DNA of 64,000 nucleotides. Source: Liriodendron chinense. Its lineage: Eukaryota > Streptophyta > Magnoliopsida > Magnoliales > Magnoliaceae. The DNA lies in contig ML058526.1 in NCBI GenBank assembly GCA_003013855.2, positions 5,394,001-5,458,000 on the forward strand, read 5' to 3'. Shown here piece by piece: positions 23,497-36,866 of the stretch. Each line of letters starts with the position of its first letter. Position 1 is the stretch's first letter. The notes under the pieces are model-generated. The model ran no database searches and had not been told where the DNA came from. It saw only the letters and a program-made list of their open reading frames with translations. A program made the translations under genes and the position numbers.

Positions 23497-26400
23497 TCAA
23501 GCCTGAAGACCAACCAAAGCTGAACAGAGCTTCAGCTTCTCCCGTGTGACCGCCTTGGTCAACATATCTGCAGGATTCTCACTTGTATGAATCTTCTTCA
23601 AAGCAATCGATCCATCTTCTAGTAACGAACGTATGAAGTGATATCTGATGTCAATATGCTTGGTCCTTGAATGAAAGGCTGAATTCTTAGCCAAGTGTAT
23701 TACACTCTGACTATCACTGTACAGCTTGCAATCTTCTTGCTTCTTTCCCAACTCTTCCATAAAACCTTGCATCCACACCATCTCCTTGCACGCTTCTGTA
23801 GCTGCAACATATTCTGCTTCCGTTGTACTGATGGATACTATCTTCTGTAACTGAGAGATCCAACTGACTGCAGCACTACCCAAGGTAAAGACATACCCTG
23901 TAGTGCTCCTTCTGCTGTCGATATCTCCTGCCAAATCTGAATCGACGTAGCCTTGTAGCTTAATTTTCGATCCTCCATAACACAGCCCTACATCCACAGT
24001 ACCTACCAGGTATTTGAGGATCCACTTCACAGCTTCCCAATGTTCCTTCCCGGGGTTGTTCATGTATCTGCTAACAACTCCCACTACTTGAGCAATGTCT
24101 GGCCTCGTGTTAACTATAGCATACATGAGACTCCCTATGACTGACGCATAAGGGACTTTAGTCATGTAGTCCCGTTCCTCCTGCGTCTTAGCTCCTTGCT
24201 CCTTAGAAAGCTTGAAGTGGTTGGCTAATGGAGTGCTAACCGGCTTAGCACCTCCCATGCTGAATCGATCAAGTACCTTGGCTATGTACTCTGCCTGTGA
24301 CAAAACCAGCTTCTTGTTTTTCCTGTCACGCTTTATCCTCATGCCTAGGATTTGTTTTGCAGCTCCTAAATCCTTCATGGCAAACTCTCTAGACAGTTGT
24401 CTTTTGAGATCTGAGATGTCCTTCATGCTTGATCCGGCCACAAGCACATCATCAACATACAGAAGAAGGATAATGTACGACGTATCAAACTTCTTCAAGT
24501 AACAACAGTGGTCTGCATGACATCTCCTGTACCCGTTTCCCGATATGAAACTGTCGAACTTCTTGTACCACTGCCTCGGGGCCTGCTTCAGAACATATAG
24601 ACTCTTCTTCAGTCTACACACCTTGTTCTCCTTTCCTGGTGCCACGTATCCTGTCGGCTGATGCATATATATCTCTTCTTTAAGGTTTCCATGAAGAAAG
24701 GCTGTCTTAACATCTAGCTGCTCTAGATGTAAGTCCTCTGTAGCCACTATACTCAAGACCATGCGAATCGTAGACATCTTCATCACAGGTGAAAATATCT
24801 CTGTGAAATCGATACCTGCCTTTTGTTGGAACCCTTTCACAACCAGTCTAGCCTTGTACCGTTTCGAACCATCGTGCTCCTCCTTCAGTCTGTAAACCCA
24901 CTTGTTATGAAGAGCTTTCTTACCCTTGGGTAGAGTGACTAGATCTCACGTACGATTAGACTCAAGAGAGTCCATCTCATCTTCCATGGCTTGCTCCCAC
25001 TTAACCTGCATATCTGACTGTAATGCCTCTTCAAAACACTCTGGCTCACCATTATCTGTCAGCAGTAGATAATGTAAGGAGGGTGAGTATCGAACCTTGG
25101 GTCTCCTCTCCCGAGTAGACCTCCTCACAACCGGTGTCTGCGGCTCTGCCTCATCATGCTTCTGTGCATGCTCATCCTGTGGCACTGTAACACCCATGTC
25201 CGGTAACTCTTCCAACTCTACGAATTCCTTCTCATCGGCCTTGTTCTGCTTTTACTGCACACTGTCCTTATGCATCACCTTTTCATTGAAGACTACATTC
25301 TTGCTTCTGATGATTTTTCGGTTCTTAATATCCCAAAACCGGTACCCAAAATCATTCTGCCCGTAGCCTATAAACGTGCACCTCCTGGACTTCGCATCCA
25401 GCTTATTTTTGTGCCCTGCATCAATGTGAACATAAGAAGTGCAACCAAACACTCTGAGATGTGCAAGGTTCACCTCTTTTCCAGTCCACGTTTCTTCTGG
25501 TAGCCCACCATCTAATGGTGCTGAGGGACTTCTATTGATGAGATATACGGCAGTATTCACAGCATCTGCCTAAAAGGTCTTGGGCAACCCTGCATGTAGC
25601 CTCACGCTCCTAGCGCGCTCAAGGATGGTCATGTTAATGCGCTCGGCACACCGTTCTGCTGCGGTGTCCCTGGAATCATTTTCTGATATTTGATTCCATT
25701 TGCTGCACAATACTCCTCAAACCTCTTATCACAATATTCTCCCCCATTATCTGATCTGAGACACTTCACAGTTTTACCGGTCTCATTTTCTACCATAACC
25801 TTCCACTTCTTAAATACATCAAATACATCTGATTTGTGTTTTAAGAAGTAGACCCACAGTTTTCTACTAGCATCATCAATAAAGGAAACAAAATAACGTG
25901 AGCCACCAAGAGATGATACCTGTGCCGGTCCCCACACATCAGTGTGTACAAGCTCCAATAGATGCGTCTTTGGAGCGCGTCCTGTCTTCTTGAAGCTAAC
26001 TTTCTTCTGCTTGCCATACACGCCGTCCTCGCAGAATTCCAGATCGATTGCCTTCAACCCTGGTAGCTTCCCCTTTAACAATAGCACTTTCATCCCCTTC
26101 TCACTCATATGTCCCAACCTCTGATGCCATAACTGCCCGTTCATTTCAGTTGATGCAACTGCGAGCGAACTATACAATCCGGAAGTTACATACAAAGTGC
26201 CTTCCTTCTTGCCTCGAGATATAACCAAGGCACCTTTTGTGACCTTCCATGCATCGCTCGTGAATGTCGTCACATATCCGGTATCGGCCAACTGCCCCAC
26301 TGAGATCAAATTCCGTCTCAAACTCGGTACATGTCTGACATCCTTCAGTTTCAAGACCGTTCCGTCTTTCTGACTTAAATGAACATCTCCTTTGCCAACA

Positions 26401-27375
26401 ATACTGCATGGCTCATCATCACCCAGGTAGACTCTTCCAAAGTTACCTGAGACATAATCACGAAGAACTTCTTTTGATGAAGTGGCATGAAATGAAGCAC
26501 CCGAGTCTATAACCCAAGACTCATTATGCGCATCAAGAGACAAGATCAACGCCTCTGTGTCACTCTCCTCAGATAGATTCACTGAATCCTTCCCACCTTG
26601 AGAGCTTCCTTCTTGTTTCTTAAGCGCTCTGCAATCACGCTTCATGTGCCCCTTCTTCCCGCAATGCCAACACTCGTCCTTGTCTTTCGGTCCCTTGGAC
26701 TTATTCCTCGACTTGGAATGCCCGTGTTTATTGCCACCTTTGTTTGAAGATCTTCCTCTTCCTTCAACATTTAGAGCATTTCCTGAATCCCCTGAAGTTC
26801 CTGATGCCTTCCTTCTAGATTCTTCACTTAGAATTAGACCGGCCATATCATCAAATTTCAACTTTGTAGATCATGAAGAATTGCTCACGGCAATCACCAA
26901 ACCATCCCAATTGTCTGGCAAACTTGACAAGATCAATAGGGCCCTGACCTCGTCATCAAAAGTGATGCCAACGGATTCCAATTGGCTCGTGACTGTATTG
27001 AACTCGTTTAGATGTTTAGCCACGCCCCCACCATCTGACATCTTCATGTTGAAAAGCCGTTTCATAAGATGATCCTTGTTGGACGCCGAGGGTTTCTCAT
27101 ACATCGTAGCCAAAGCCTGCATCAATTCTTTTGTGGTTTTTTACTTTGGATATATTGAAGGCGACGCTCTTAGACAAAGAGAGTCGGATCGTTCCTAAAG
27201 CCTTTCGATCCATTAAAGCCCATTCATCATCTGTCATCTTCTCTGGTTTCTTCTCTTTTCCTTCTAGAGGAATGTAGAGGTCCTTCTGATACAGATAATC
27301 CTCCATCTGCATCTTCCAGAAGGCAAAGTTTGAACCATCAAACTTCTCAATTCTAGTTTTCCCATCTTCCGCCAT
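23497..27375 (-). pseudogene. copia Gag-Pol polyprotein, broken
   Basis: It starts with ATG at 27375, shortly after the primer site. Gag (27375-26871) has the UBN2-type fold region. A frameshift lies near 27128 and a TGA at 26871-26873. The zinc knuckle (CWHCGKKGHMKRDC), then the protease (WVIDSGASFHAT), the pre-integrase H-H-C region (one Cys apparently replaced by Gly in CEDGVYGK) and the integrase core with its DNGGEY acid lie at 26861-25640. A second frameshift is near 25647 and a TAG near 25572. A TAA is at 25252-25254 and a TGA at 24946-24948. From 24945 the RT (LLLYVDDVLVAG) and RNase H (DSDLAGD, TTEAEY, SDSQSVIH) are open to the TGA at 23497. Two stops fall where the family has Trp, consistent with G-to-A change. 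Confidence 0.93.
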
Positions 27376-27402
27376 CGCTCCCAGTTGAACTAAACTAATA
27401 GC

Positions 27403-27414
27403 TCTGATACCAGT
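27403..27414 (-). promoter_or_regulatory. primer binding site, initiator tRNA-Met type
   Basis: Read on minus directly after the 5' LTR: ACTGGTATCAGAGC. TGGTATCAGAGC is the standard plant copia primer site complementary to the 3' end of tRNA-iMet. Confidence 0.92.
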
Positions 27415-28025
27415 TGTTGCGCAGCACGCCAACAACGCCGGTGAACCGAGATCCAATCTCCGGTCTCACCCACAAATGATAAACAGGAAGAAAATAATAA
27501 CTAGAAAAGAATCACACAAACCAACAATCCACAAGGCAGAGATTTACGTGGAAAAACCCCAACGAGGGTAAAAAACCACGGGTGCAAACTTCACTATGAA
27601 GAAAGAACGAAGTTACAAGCAATGCACTTACCTTCTCCTATGCTCCCATGCACAGAGATGGCCTTTTTGCTAATCCTCTCGCCTTTTTCTTACCTTGGAC
27701 GTATAGAAACCCTAATCCCCATGTTTAATCCCGGTTTACACCCCTTTATATAGTAAACCCAGCAATTAGAACAAAAAATAGAAAACCCGCGTCTTAAGCC
27801 CGCGGCCGGTCGGGCGCCCGGCCAATGCAAAGATCGTCCAGTGACAAAAACATGAAGCAGATGAATTTCGGGCGCCCAGTCACTTTGACCGTCGGGCACC
27901 CGGCTGCTCACAAAACAGTCCAGTGGACTGAACAGCAAAATGGCTAAATTTCGGGCGCCCGGTCCACAGATCGTCCGGGTGCCTTACCATGTTCTGATGT
28001 GAGTGGTTTGTCTCCACACTCAACA
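27415..28025 (-). repeat. 5' LTR of the copia element
   Basis: 611 bp, matching 22814-23424 without gaps. The GGGCGCCC palindromes seen intact in the other LTR are partly lost here: three of the five sites carry substitutions. Confidence 0.95.
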
Positions 28026-28030
28026 GGGCA
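28026..28030. repeat. target site duplication GGGCA, right copy
   Basis: Matches 22809-22813 exactly. Confidence 0.9.
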
Positions 28031-31000
28031 CACCCATTAAGATTCTTTAAAACTCACATGAGCTAACAAAGCATCCATTAATTTTTTAAGAACTCATCTA
28101 TAACTTAAATCTTGGAGATCTAATGTTCATTAAGTGAAAAAATATGTTTAGTAAGTATTTTTTTATTAGGTCCAAAACTCACAAAGTTTTGCAAATGTTT
28201 TCAATCATTAAACTTTTGTGATTTGAATCACACTTGATGACGATTTTATGGTTTAGAACTGGGGGTCTACCACTTGATCTGGATGAGTATTAAACCTATG
28301 GTGGTGACCATGATAATGGATGGATTTTGTTCAGATTAAGCAAGACAAATATGGATGTATGGGATTAAGCAAGACAAATTTTTAATGTAGTCGAGCATAT
28401 GAAAAACAAATTTTTAATGTAGTCGAGCATATGAAAAATAATATAGTGGTAGAGTACCATAACATATATATTCTTAAAACCCTAATATTTTTTTATATAT
28501 AGATCCTATCTTAGAGGGAAAAGAGTATGCAAATAGAAAGAGAGAGCATTGGACATCCCCCTAGGCATCATATTTTGAGAGTATAAAGAGATCATGTAAA
28601 GAAGAAGTGAGATTTTCATTTCTCTTCTTTATCACATGACATGTTCCACATGTGTGGGGTTCACTGCTTGGATGGTTCTTGTATCTTCCTTAGCTTTACT
28701 CAAAGGGTGGAGGTGTAGCTCTCATTCTCTCATTCATCCGAATAGATTGACGAGAGGCCTCTTAGTTTAAGGAATGTTATTGAGAAAATCAATGGTTCTT
28801 ATTGGCATTGATAAGATAAAGTTGTGAGATTTGAGTTTTTTTTTTCTAAAACATTGAGAATATTTGAACTAGAATCCACAAATTTACAAAATTAAATTTT
28901 GTTCCTTTCAAATCTTTTATTTTCAGCTGATAATTTAAAAATTCTAGCAGAAATCCATTTGAACCCTTAACAAAACTGTCAATTTAGTGACTAGAGTGGA
29001 GATGTAATTAGAGTGACTTATTGTAAGAACCCAAGCAGTATAAAAAATCATCACTATTAACCCATTGTTGGCTACCATGCAGGCTTAAGGGAAAAGTTCT
29101 GATAGGAGAAGTTCTCGAGCTCACATTGCTATGAATTGAGATTTAGGGAGTGGACAAGCAACTACAAGGAGAAATCAATATAAGAAACACACCTTAAAAT
29201 TCCTATGTGCCACTCCTACTGACTAATGTTACTAATTTAGTTAACCTAACATCGAATAACCAATGCCCTCAAGAGACATGTTTAACATAGCAACTAACTC
29301 AAGAGAGGCAAGTGAGGAGCGGTTGGATTCTGAAAGAGATAGGCAAAAAAATCCCTAGGATGAATAAAAAGAGGAGTAAATTAACTTATATGTTGGTATA
29401 TTGTAAGCCCTGCAAAATTAGTGTCTTAATCTTAACTATTGAGTTGGTGATCTCATCCGTTGACCATTATGACTAGGGTTCTAGGTGGAAATGTTGTTAA
29501 TGTCAAAACTAATATACATGTATATCTAAATCATATATGTGTATGAATTAAAGGAGTGGGATCCTCTAATTATCTTTGAAAAATTGAGATTGAACACAAT
29601 GACTACTGGTTATGGGGGAGTTGTGAAAACATGAATCTCATTACCCTTTTGCTCTTTGACTACTTAGCAGGTCATAGGATAAGCTTATGATTGTTATTCT
29701 TATGTAGTCATCATGTGTGAGAAAATTGATGATGAATTAAGATGGAAGTTCTCCACCATCAGGTTTGGTTTCGTATCCATGTTCTTATGTCTTACCTTGC
29801 ATAGGAGTGTTGGGATTCATGGGAATATGATCTTCGTATTAGACTTATTGAATATTCACATTGGATGATCACTTTAAGTCTTTGAATCAAGAGACCCATC
29901 ATACTTGGTCAAGTTTCGCTTATGTATGTACTAGCTTTGACTAATCCTTAGACTTGAGGATGTAGACAACCCACCTTAAACGAGATCAGAACTATTATTT
30001 GATTTCAGTTAAGATTCAATCAAAAGCATTCATATTTGTACAAACTGGACATTTACGGCTCAACACTCACTGTACGAAAATCCCGAGTCGTTACAATACA
30101 GCTTAACACTCACCGTACGACTGTACAAACTGAACATGTATGGCTCAAGACAAGCATTGGAAACAACTATCAGATCTGATTAATCGTCGTTAGAGCAAGC
30201 GTGCGGCAAGGTGAAGGAGTACCGTAGCTCCAAAACACTAACAATGCACTAAATGTGTTTTGAAATTTAGGATTTTTGAAAATGGCCTTTCCTAATTTTG
30301 GGTAAAATGGCCCCTCATGGGCATTTTGTAGGTGAAATCATAATCACAACTCCTTTTGGCTCTCTAGTGCTTTTACAATGCTATTGACAAGGTATAGGAA
30401 AAAGGCGAAGGGCCTGAAAACAGCCCAAGAAGGCTTGTTATTAGGTTTTTCTAGGCTTATTTAAGGGGCTTGCTGCAAGACGAGCAAGAGGACAAAAAAT
30501 AAATGAAGCGGAGGGATTGAAGAGTGACAGAAGGTTGTGAGTTGAGGGATTGAATCGAGCTGAAGCCCATATGTCATCGCTTAATCGAAGCCATGCATGT
30601 GTCAAATTCAATCATTCTCCCTTGTCAACTCCGAAAAAGGCCTAACTATGCTATTATTTTACCCAAATAAAAGTATGAATATTCTAATTTGAAGAACCTA
30701 CTAAAGTCAAATAGTAGGGTTGGAATTAAGGACATTCGATCATCACTTTTATAGAAAAGGGTGTTGAGTTTCTCATTTTCTTTCTTACGTCTCAAATCAA
30801 ATTGTATTTTAGTTTAAATATATAAGTAATACACACACTCACCTTTTTTATTTTATTTTTACGATACTCTTTATTATCTACCTTCTTTTACATTTTGTTT
30901 ACATACTCAGAGTCAGAAACCTTGTGAAGTAAGGATAGGTAATATTTATTTCATTTTTTACCTCTCCTGAGTCTTAAACTCTATGAAGCATGACTAGATG

Positions 31001-31885
31001 CAACCCCTTAAAAATTGTAAAATCTCATAAAGTAGAGACCATATATAATGTGGAAAAAAATGGTACATAACTCTTTCATTTTTTGTAACTGAGACCCTTA
31101 CTGAGAATTTACAATCACAATCCGACCGTAGGAGTCATTTGAGTTGGGGAATCTTACGATTCCTAAACCTTTAAGTGATTTTATAGTTTCTAACAGGTCG
31201 TAGATTCCAATTTTCATTTGGTTAGTGATAACTCCAAGTCAAACACACTTTTACCTCTAAGTCAACCACACATTTAAACCAAACAAAACCAGAGCAGAAA
31301 AATAATAAAGCTGAGGAAGTGAGGAAATTACTGTGTACACGCACAGGAAGCCATTCAGAGAGGACATGTGGAGTTCAAGTTCTTGCTTTAATATATTTTT
31401 CTCCCCTCAAAGAGACAATTACAGCGAGCTTATACGAGCGTTACTGGGTTTATTCATTAGGACATGGTTGAGATCCACATGACCCAACAACATATGCACT
31501 AGTCTTCTAGGAACACTCATATAGCCGAGATCTAGTAAATCAAACCATTTAAAAATTAATTTTTCATCAGTACCCAACTGTTTTAAATAGTTTTCTGAAT
31601 GTTTTCAAATGTTGATATTTTGTTTTAACCATTAAAATATTTTCTTTATAGTTAATGGTTATCCGACATTTGGGATTTTATGGTCCATCACTTGATTTGC
31701 ATGAGAATTGTATTAAGGATGGATGGTCATGTTTAGTGGATAGATGGAGTCAATTTGGGTACATGGTTAGCGAGGATTGTGGACTTTAGATGTAGTAGAG
31801 AAATACCAAACTCTGTAGGGTTGTGGGGTACCATATTGGTATCTTTTACTAAAACCTTAACTCCTCATAAATATGATCTCACCGC

Positions 31886-31930
31886 AGAGAGAGAGAGAGA
31901 GACGCCCATTACCTTTTAAGCATCACCAAT

Positions 31931-31968
<38 letters not shown>
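31886..31968. repeat. two (GA)n microsatellites
   Basis: GA runs at 31886-31902 and 31932-31968 separated by 29 bp. Confidence 0.95.
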
Positions 31969-31972
<4 letters not shown>

Positions 31973-33837
31973 AAAGAAGAGAAAGTTCTTTCTCCTCCTT
32001 TTACCTAAACATGAACATGTGGGGTATAATATTTAGCTAACTTGTTAAGTGTTTATAATGTATTAAGTAGGTATTTATACCACAGAGAGATTAGGATGGT
32101 AAATCTCATAAAAAGCTAATAATCATATAAAAATGACTTAATTTTTTTTTTTTTTTTTTACTTAAGTAGAGCATCAAACTACACACATGCTGAATGGATT
32201 AGATGTCTTACACCCATCATAGTGCCCCTCACACAAAATTTGAGTATTTTTTAATGACATCCTAAATGTTTCCTCTTGTGTGGCCCTTTAATGATCAATC
32301 GAGTTGTTTTTCTAGGGCTTTAGGAGAGCATCAAGGGGCACATATGATGGATAGATTGGATGTATTATATACATCATGGTGGGCCCCACACAGCATAGTA
32401 TGTGTCAACTATCGTGTTTTATTATGTATTATGTAACATAGCTTTTTACCAGTAAAAGAGTGAGTTAACATGTAAAATATTTGCAACTTGTAAATAATTT
32501 ATATGCAAATTTGCCATCAAAACATCTATTTATAAAGTATTTACTTATAAAGATTTTACATGCATCCAAATGATTCATTAATTTTTAGTACATTTTAAAA
32601 ACTTTTAATATTATGAAATTTAAGGATTACCTCTCCTAACGTAGACTTTAAAGCGGGACAAGGACCCACAATAACATAATATATTTAAAATCATGTGAAC
32701 AATCAATTAGAATATTTATAATGTGGTCATAGATAAAGGCGACAATAAGATTTAGTATCTAAGGCAATGGTAGATAAGCTATAATTGAAGAAAAAAATCA
32801 CCCTTAACCATTGATTAGGTTAAAAAGATTAATGAAACCAAGCAACCTAGTGATGCTAAGTTCCATTATCAATTGATGAATATTATAAAGACAAAGTTGT
32901 GTGTGATATGATCACTATAGAAGCATGCCAAATGATACTTAGACGATCATGGTAGTATGATGTTAACTCTATGTATAGAGGGAACCACAACATTTATATC
33001 TTTTTCAATGATGAAAATGATATTATCTTTGTCCTTATTGTCATCATTATGTAAGCCTTATTACAATTAAGATACATTTACCCCAATGAGTGAGGAAAAA
33101 ATGACTCGAAGCTTTCTAAGTGGAAGGGCAACATTTTTCTATTACTAGATGGAGCAGAGCTTATGACTTATTTAAAACAATTAACAATATTAAAGAGAAA
33201 CATAATGAGACTATTCTAAAAGATCACTTAGATGGATTGCCACCTGATTAGCTTAGACAATTTATAAATAGAAAAAAAGTTATGGTGTAAACTACAAAAA
33301 TAAAGAAATCATGATATACGATTTAAAAGAGTGTTTAAAGTGTAGATTTTTAGCTTTACAGACTGAAGCCCACATTCCCCTAGTTTAGGAGAGGAGGCTT
33401 AGGGGTTATTTAGTAATATGGATTTAAGTGTATTTGATTGCATTTTGAATTTTAAAGTTCTTTAGTAGTATTGATTGATAGGTATTTAAAATCAGAGCTA
33501 TTTGATCGAACTACATAGTTTTGTTGTGATTTGAAATCTCTCTTTTGCTATGATTAAGGAGCTACAAGTCTTTTTTCCCCTCCTTTATAAAGGTAGGAGA
33601 GTTGCATGTGTAACAAAGGTGTTGTTAGGCTAATAATTTATTATACATGTGGCATGACGATGATACCTAAAACAATCAAATTTAGGGTCATCATTAAAAT
33701 TACATTAATAGAATGATCCCAATAGTCCAAACATTGGTCATGTAAATTGAATGTTAAAAATGTTGGTGAGTTAGTCGTTTGTGATTCTATACTTGTAGCC
33801 TATCTAAGGCTTGAGAATTCCTCATTTTTGCTAAAGT

Positions 33838-33839
<2 letters not shown>

Positions 33840-33903
<64 letters not shown>
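33840..33903. repeat. (GT)32 microsatellite
   Basis: An uninterrupted GT run of 64 bases. Confidence 0.97.
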
Positions 33904-33905
<2 letters not shown>

Positions 33906-34338
33906 CAATGGGCTTATTATAATCATTCTATCAAATATCACATATATAACTAATTAGGGTTATTAAAGTTGATATAGTAATTAAATTCAAATTCTTATAA
34001 ATATACTAGAAAATTACAATGCATTTTTTATTTTTGGATTCCAATGTATTTCGATTACAAACTACAAAATACAATTGAGTATTCAGAATCATCTTAATCT
34101 ACGATTTTGAATCTAATACATTCCTAGTACAAGTTTCCAAATATGCCCTTATTGTATCTTGAATGCGGATTTTCCATAAGCCTCTTACAAACTTATATAA
34201 AAATTAATAGGGTGTGAATACCACCTTAAAGATATTGTCATTGTAGTGCGCCTTAAGCCTATATTTAAGTACGTTTTCTTTGTTTCCTCCTTTTCTATAA
34301 TGCCTTTGAACTTTCAATATTAAGGTAACATTTATAGC

Positions 34339-34800
34339 CACTATAAGAAAACCAATTTTTTGTGACGCCCCAAAGTGTCGCAAAAGGTTAAAAAGATTTT
34401 CACCAATGCTCTTTAACGACGTGCAGGAGTTGTCTCCACGGCTGTCGCTATTGGCCGGGTCATTAATGACTATTACCGACGCTTCTAGAGAGGGGCGTCG
34501 CACAAAGCCCCTTTTGCCAACAGTACGTTTAGGAGTTGGAAAAGGTACTCATTTGTGATGTTCCAGTATTGGTCGTAAATAAGTAATATTAGCAACAGTA
34601 TAAGGGCGTTTGAACTGCCCGCATACTTAACGACGACCATCTTTCCGTCGTAAATAATACTATTTTGAGACGACTTTGTTGATATGGGCGACGACCACCG
34701 TGGCGTCGCTAAAGGTTATATAAAATGGACCAAATGTATAATTTTAGTATTAGTAACGCCTCGAAGGGAGTCGCTAAAGCATTTATGAAAATATTAAAAA
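34339..34800. repeat. CACTA subterminal repeat zone, left
   Basis: Repeated short motifs such as GACGCC, GTCGCAAAA, GTCGCTAAAG and GTCGTAAATA in both orientations. These are binding-site-like repeats for the TNPA protein in this superfamily. Confidence 0.75.
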
Positions 34801-35062
34801 ATATAAAATATAAAAAATTGTAAAAGTTTATATTTTTTTAATATTACCTAAAATAATAACAACTAAAGTACACGTGTCAATTATATAAATTTTTTTGAAA
34901 ACATTAAACCTAACATTTATATAAAATAACAATCAATGTGATTGTTAAATCCAAACCTGATCTTGATCAGCAAATTAATAAATATTAATCATAACATGCA
35001 ATATATCATTATAATCACAAAATTAATGACATGTTTAACAAATACGTTAAATTTAAAGTTAA

Positions 35063-35067
35063 CATTG
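35063..35067. repeat. target site duplication CATTG, left copy
   Basis: CATTG directly before the Tat element; identical to 54634-54638. Confidence 0.92.
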
Positions 35068-35287
35068 TGTAGACACCCCACCTTCGGCTACACTATTAGT
35101 AGAGATAGCTGGTTGAACGGAGGACCATACCCCCAAACCCCAAGTCCAAACTCAGCCAAACTCATCCTTGTAAGCCCCATTCCATAGCCCAGTTTAAGCC
35201 TGAACCCAGTCAACCCAGTCCTAAACATCACCCTGAAAAACCCCCCATAAGAAAAGCCAGTAAAAAAAATCCTAAAAAAGTCAAACT

Positions 35288-35430
35288 CACTGAGTCAACC
35301 CGCTGAGTCAACCCACTGAGTCAACTTGTCGAGTCAAAACACCGAGTCAACCCGTCGAGTCAACCCGCTGAGTCAAATCACCGAGTCGACCCACTGAGTC
35401 AACTCACTGAGTCGACCCAGCGAGTCAAAC
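35288..35430 (+). repeat. 12-bp LTR minisatellite, about 12 units
   Basis: Units of the form CTGAGTCAACCC, CCGAGTCAAAAC and CCGAGTCGACCC. The 3' LTR has only about four units (about 53372-53423), so one LTR has expanded or the other contracted since insertion. Confidence 0.9.
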
Positions 35431-35540
35431 AGCAGCCCCGAGGGTGCGACCGTACCTCGTTGGAAATCGAGGAAAGGCCGTACGGGCGGCCATTAGCAGG
35501 CCGCCCAAAAATATTTACGAGCTCTGCCACTGCTCGCTGC

Positions 35541-35548
35541 TATAAATA
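35541..35548 (+). promoter_or_regulatory. TATA box of the Tat LTR
   Basis: TATAAATA followed by a C-rich stretch and the likely transcription start region. The same box is at 53536-53543 in the 3' LTR. Confidence 0.75.
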
Positions 35549-35856
35549 CCCCCCTCCCCTTCTCATTTCAACACAGCAACCGGCCAGAGAGAGTCCGTCC
35601 ATTCGAGTTTCCTTCTCCAGCCCTTAGCCCATTTTCCCACCAAGGAGAGCCCGAGTGAGGAGAGCCTAGCCCCGGTCCAGCCCAGCCTGACCACTGGTCC
35701 AAGCCTCTCAAGCCACCCAAGTCTTGATCCAGCCACTCGAAGCCAACCCTTGCGACACCTCCGTCCATCCAGCTACTCTTTTTCCAGCATCATCTCATTT
35801 GCATCTAGCATAAGTGCAACATTTACTTTTCTTCCAACCCCCCTGCTTCACTGCAA

Positions 35857-36138
35857 GCACCTTGATTATTCAAGCACACTGCGTATGTCTTAAATTAAGC
35901 ACCTGTCAGTTCGAGTGTATGCTCTGGGCTTGCCCGTTGTTGGAACCTGCCCATCAGAAACTCTTACTGTTCAGACCTGCATTCATGCTTCACCATAACG
36001 CACCTTGATTATTCAAGCACACTGCATATGTCTTAAATTAAGCACCTGTCAGTTCGAGCGTATGCTCTGGGCTTGCCCGTTGTTGGAACCTGCCCATCAG
36101 AAACTCTTACCGTTCAGACCCGCATTCATGTATCATGT
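35857..36138 (+). repeat. 140-bp tandem repeat in 5' LTR, two copies
   Basis: Each unit starts CACCTTGATTATTCAAGCAC. Two copies here, but three in the 3' LTR (53763, 53907, 54047 starts). Confidence 0.9.
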
Positions 36139-36589
36139 CATCCATGAGAATGTACGAGGATTAAAACAGACTTTCAAGTATTAGTTCGATTCTGTGAAGT
36201 AGAGACCGTACTTCGGTACGGGCAGTGTGTGGGGTGCTTAACCTCTTCCCACCCTGTAACCGTGATCCCTTACCTCGAATCTCTGGCCGCAGATCAAAAG
36301 GAGTCATTTTAGAGGAAAGGATCTTCGGATCCCCTTCTCTAACGTTTCTACGGGGTCTAGCCAACTGTAGATTCGAAGTAACTGGCTAGTGGCGACTCTG
36401 GTCTTATACAAACTCATTTAAACACATCCAGCTTAACACGACTACCAAACAAAGCCCTCGAGAACGAGGCAAGCCAGTGGCACAAATGGCGATTTCGCAC
36501 TCACGCATCATCCTCTCCTTCTTTTCCCGAAAGGGGAAGGGACGAGAACGTCTCTTGTGGGAGCGCAGAAACGGCGAGGGTCCACAGAA

Positions 36590-36607
36590 TGGCGACTCTG
36601 CTGGGGA
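36590..36607 (+). promoter_or_regulatory. primer binding site of the Tat element
   Basis: TGGCGACTCTGCTGGGGA lies three bases after the LTR. This form is what I recall for Tat/Ogre-type elements primed by tRNA-Arg; the tRNA match was not computed. Confidence 0.7.
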
Positions 36608-36866
36608 ATAGCTAGTCCCACTAGTTGTGATCCAACTCGAAAAACAGAATCCTTCCCGTACTTGAAAGTCACTAATCCTCATACAATCTCATCTGCATAG
36701 CATTCTACCCAAAAAAAAAAAAACAGAAAATCCCAAAACCAAAAAAATATAGAAAATTCCAAAACCCAAAAAGAGTATAGTCCTCACCATTGCGCCTCCT
36801 CGGGCTCAACGTGTTCGGATACAACTTCCCTTCCGCAGCATAATCCGCACTCGGGCTCAGCAAGCC

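Larger units (their letters stand above)
22814..28025 (-). mobile_element. Ty1/copia LTR retrotransposon, Tork-like
   Basis: A structurally complete 5212-bp element read on minus: 5' LTR 28025-27415, primer site, gag-protease-integrase-RT-RNase H, polypurine tract, 3' LTR 23424-22814. Both LTRs are 611 bp with no indels, and a perfect GGGCA duplication flanks the element. The order integrase before RT defines copia. Gag and the RNase H tail resemble the Tnt1/Tork group from memory. The polyprotein carries at least four stops and two frameshifts, so the copy is non-autonomous. By eye the LTRs differ at about 27 of 611 positions, about 25 of them transitions. Confidence 0.95.
28031..34335. other. 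no gene recognised, AT-rich
   Basis: Over 6 kb with no open frame above about 100 codons. A 33-bp direct tandem duplication built on 'aatgtagtcgagcatatg' lies at about 28376-28440. Around 33150-33260 a plus frame reads WSRAYDLFKTINNIKEKHNE, of unknown origin. The rest shows only simple repeats (listed separately). Confidence 0.5.
35068..36586 (+). repeat. 5' LTR of the large Tat element
   Basis: 1519 bp. It contains a 12-bp minisatellite of GAGTCAACCCRCT type (35288-35430), a TATAAATA box at 35541, and two copies of a 140-bp repeat (about 35857-36138). Confidence 0.93.

Noticed and set aside
33020..33260. Possible coding block near 33.15 kb
   Set aside because: Short, stop-bounded and not matching a family I can name.
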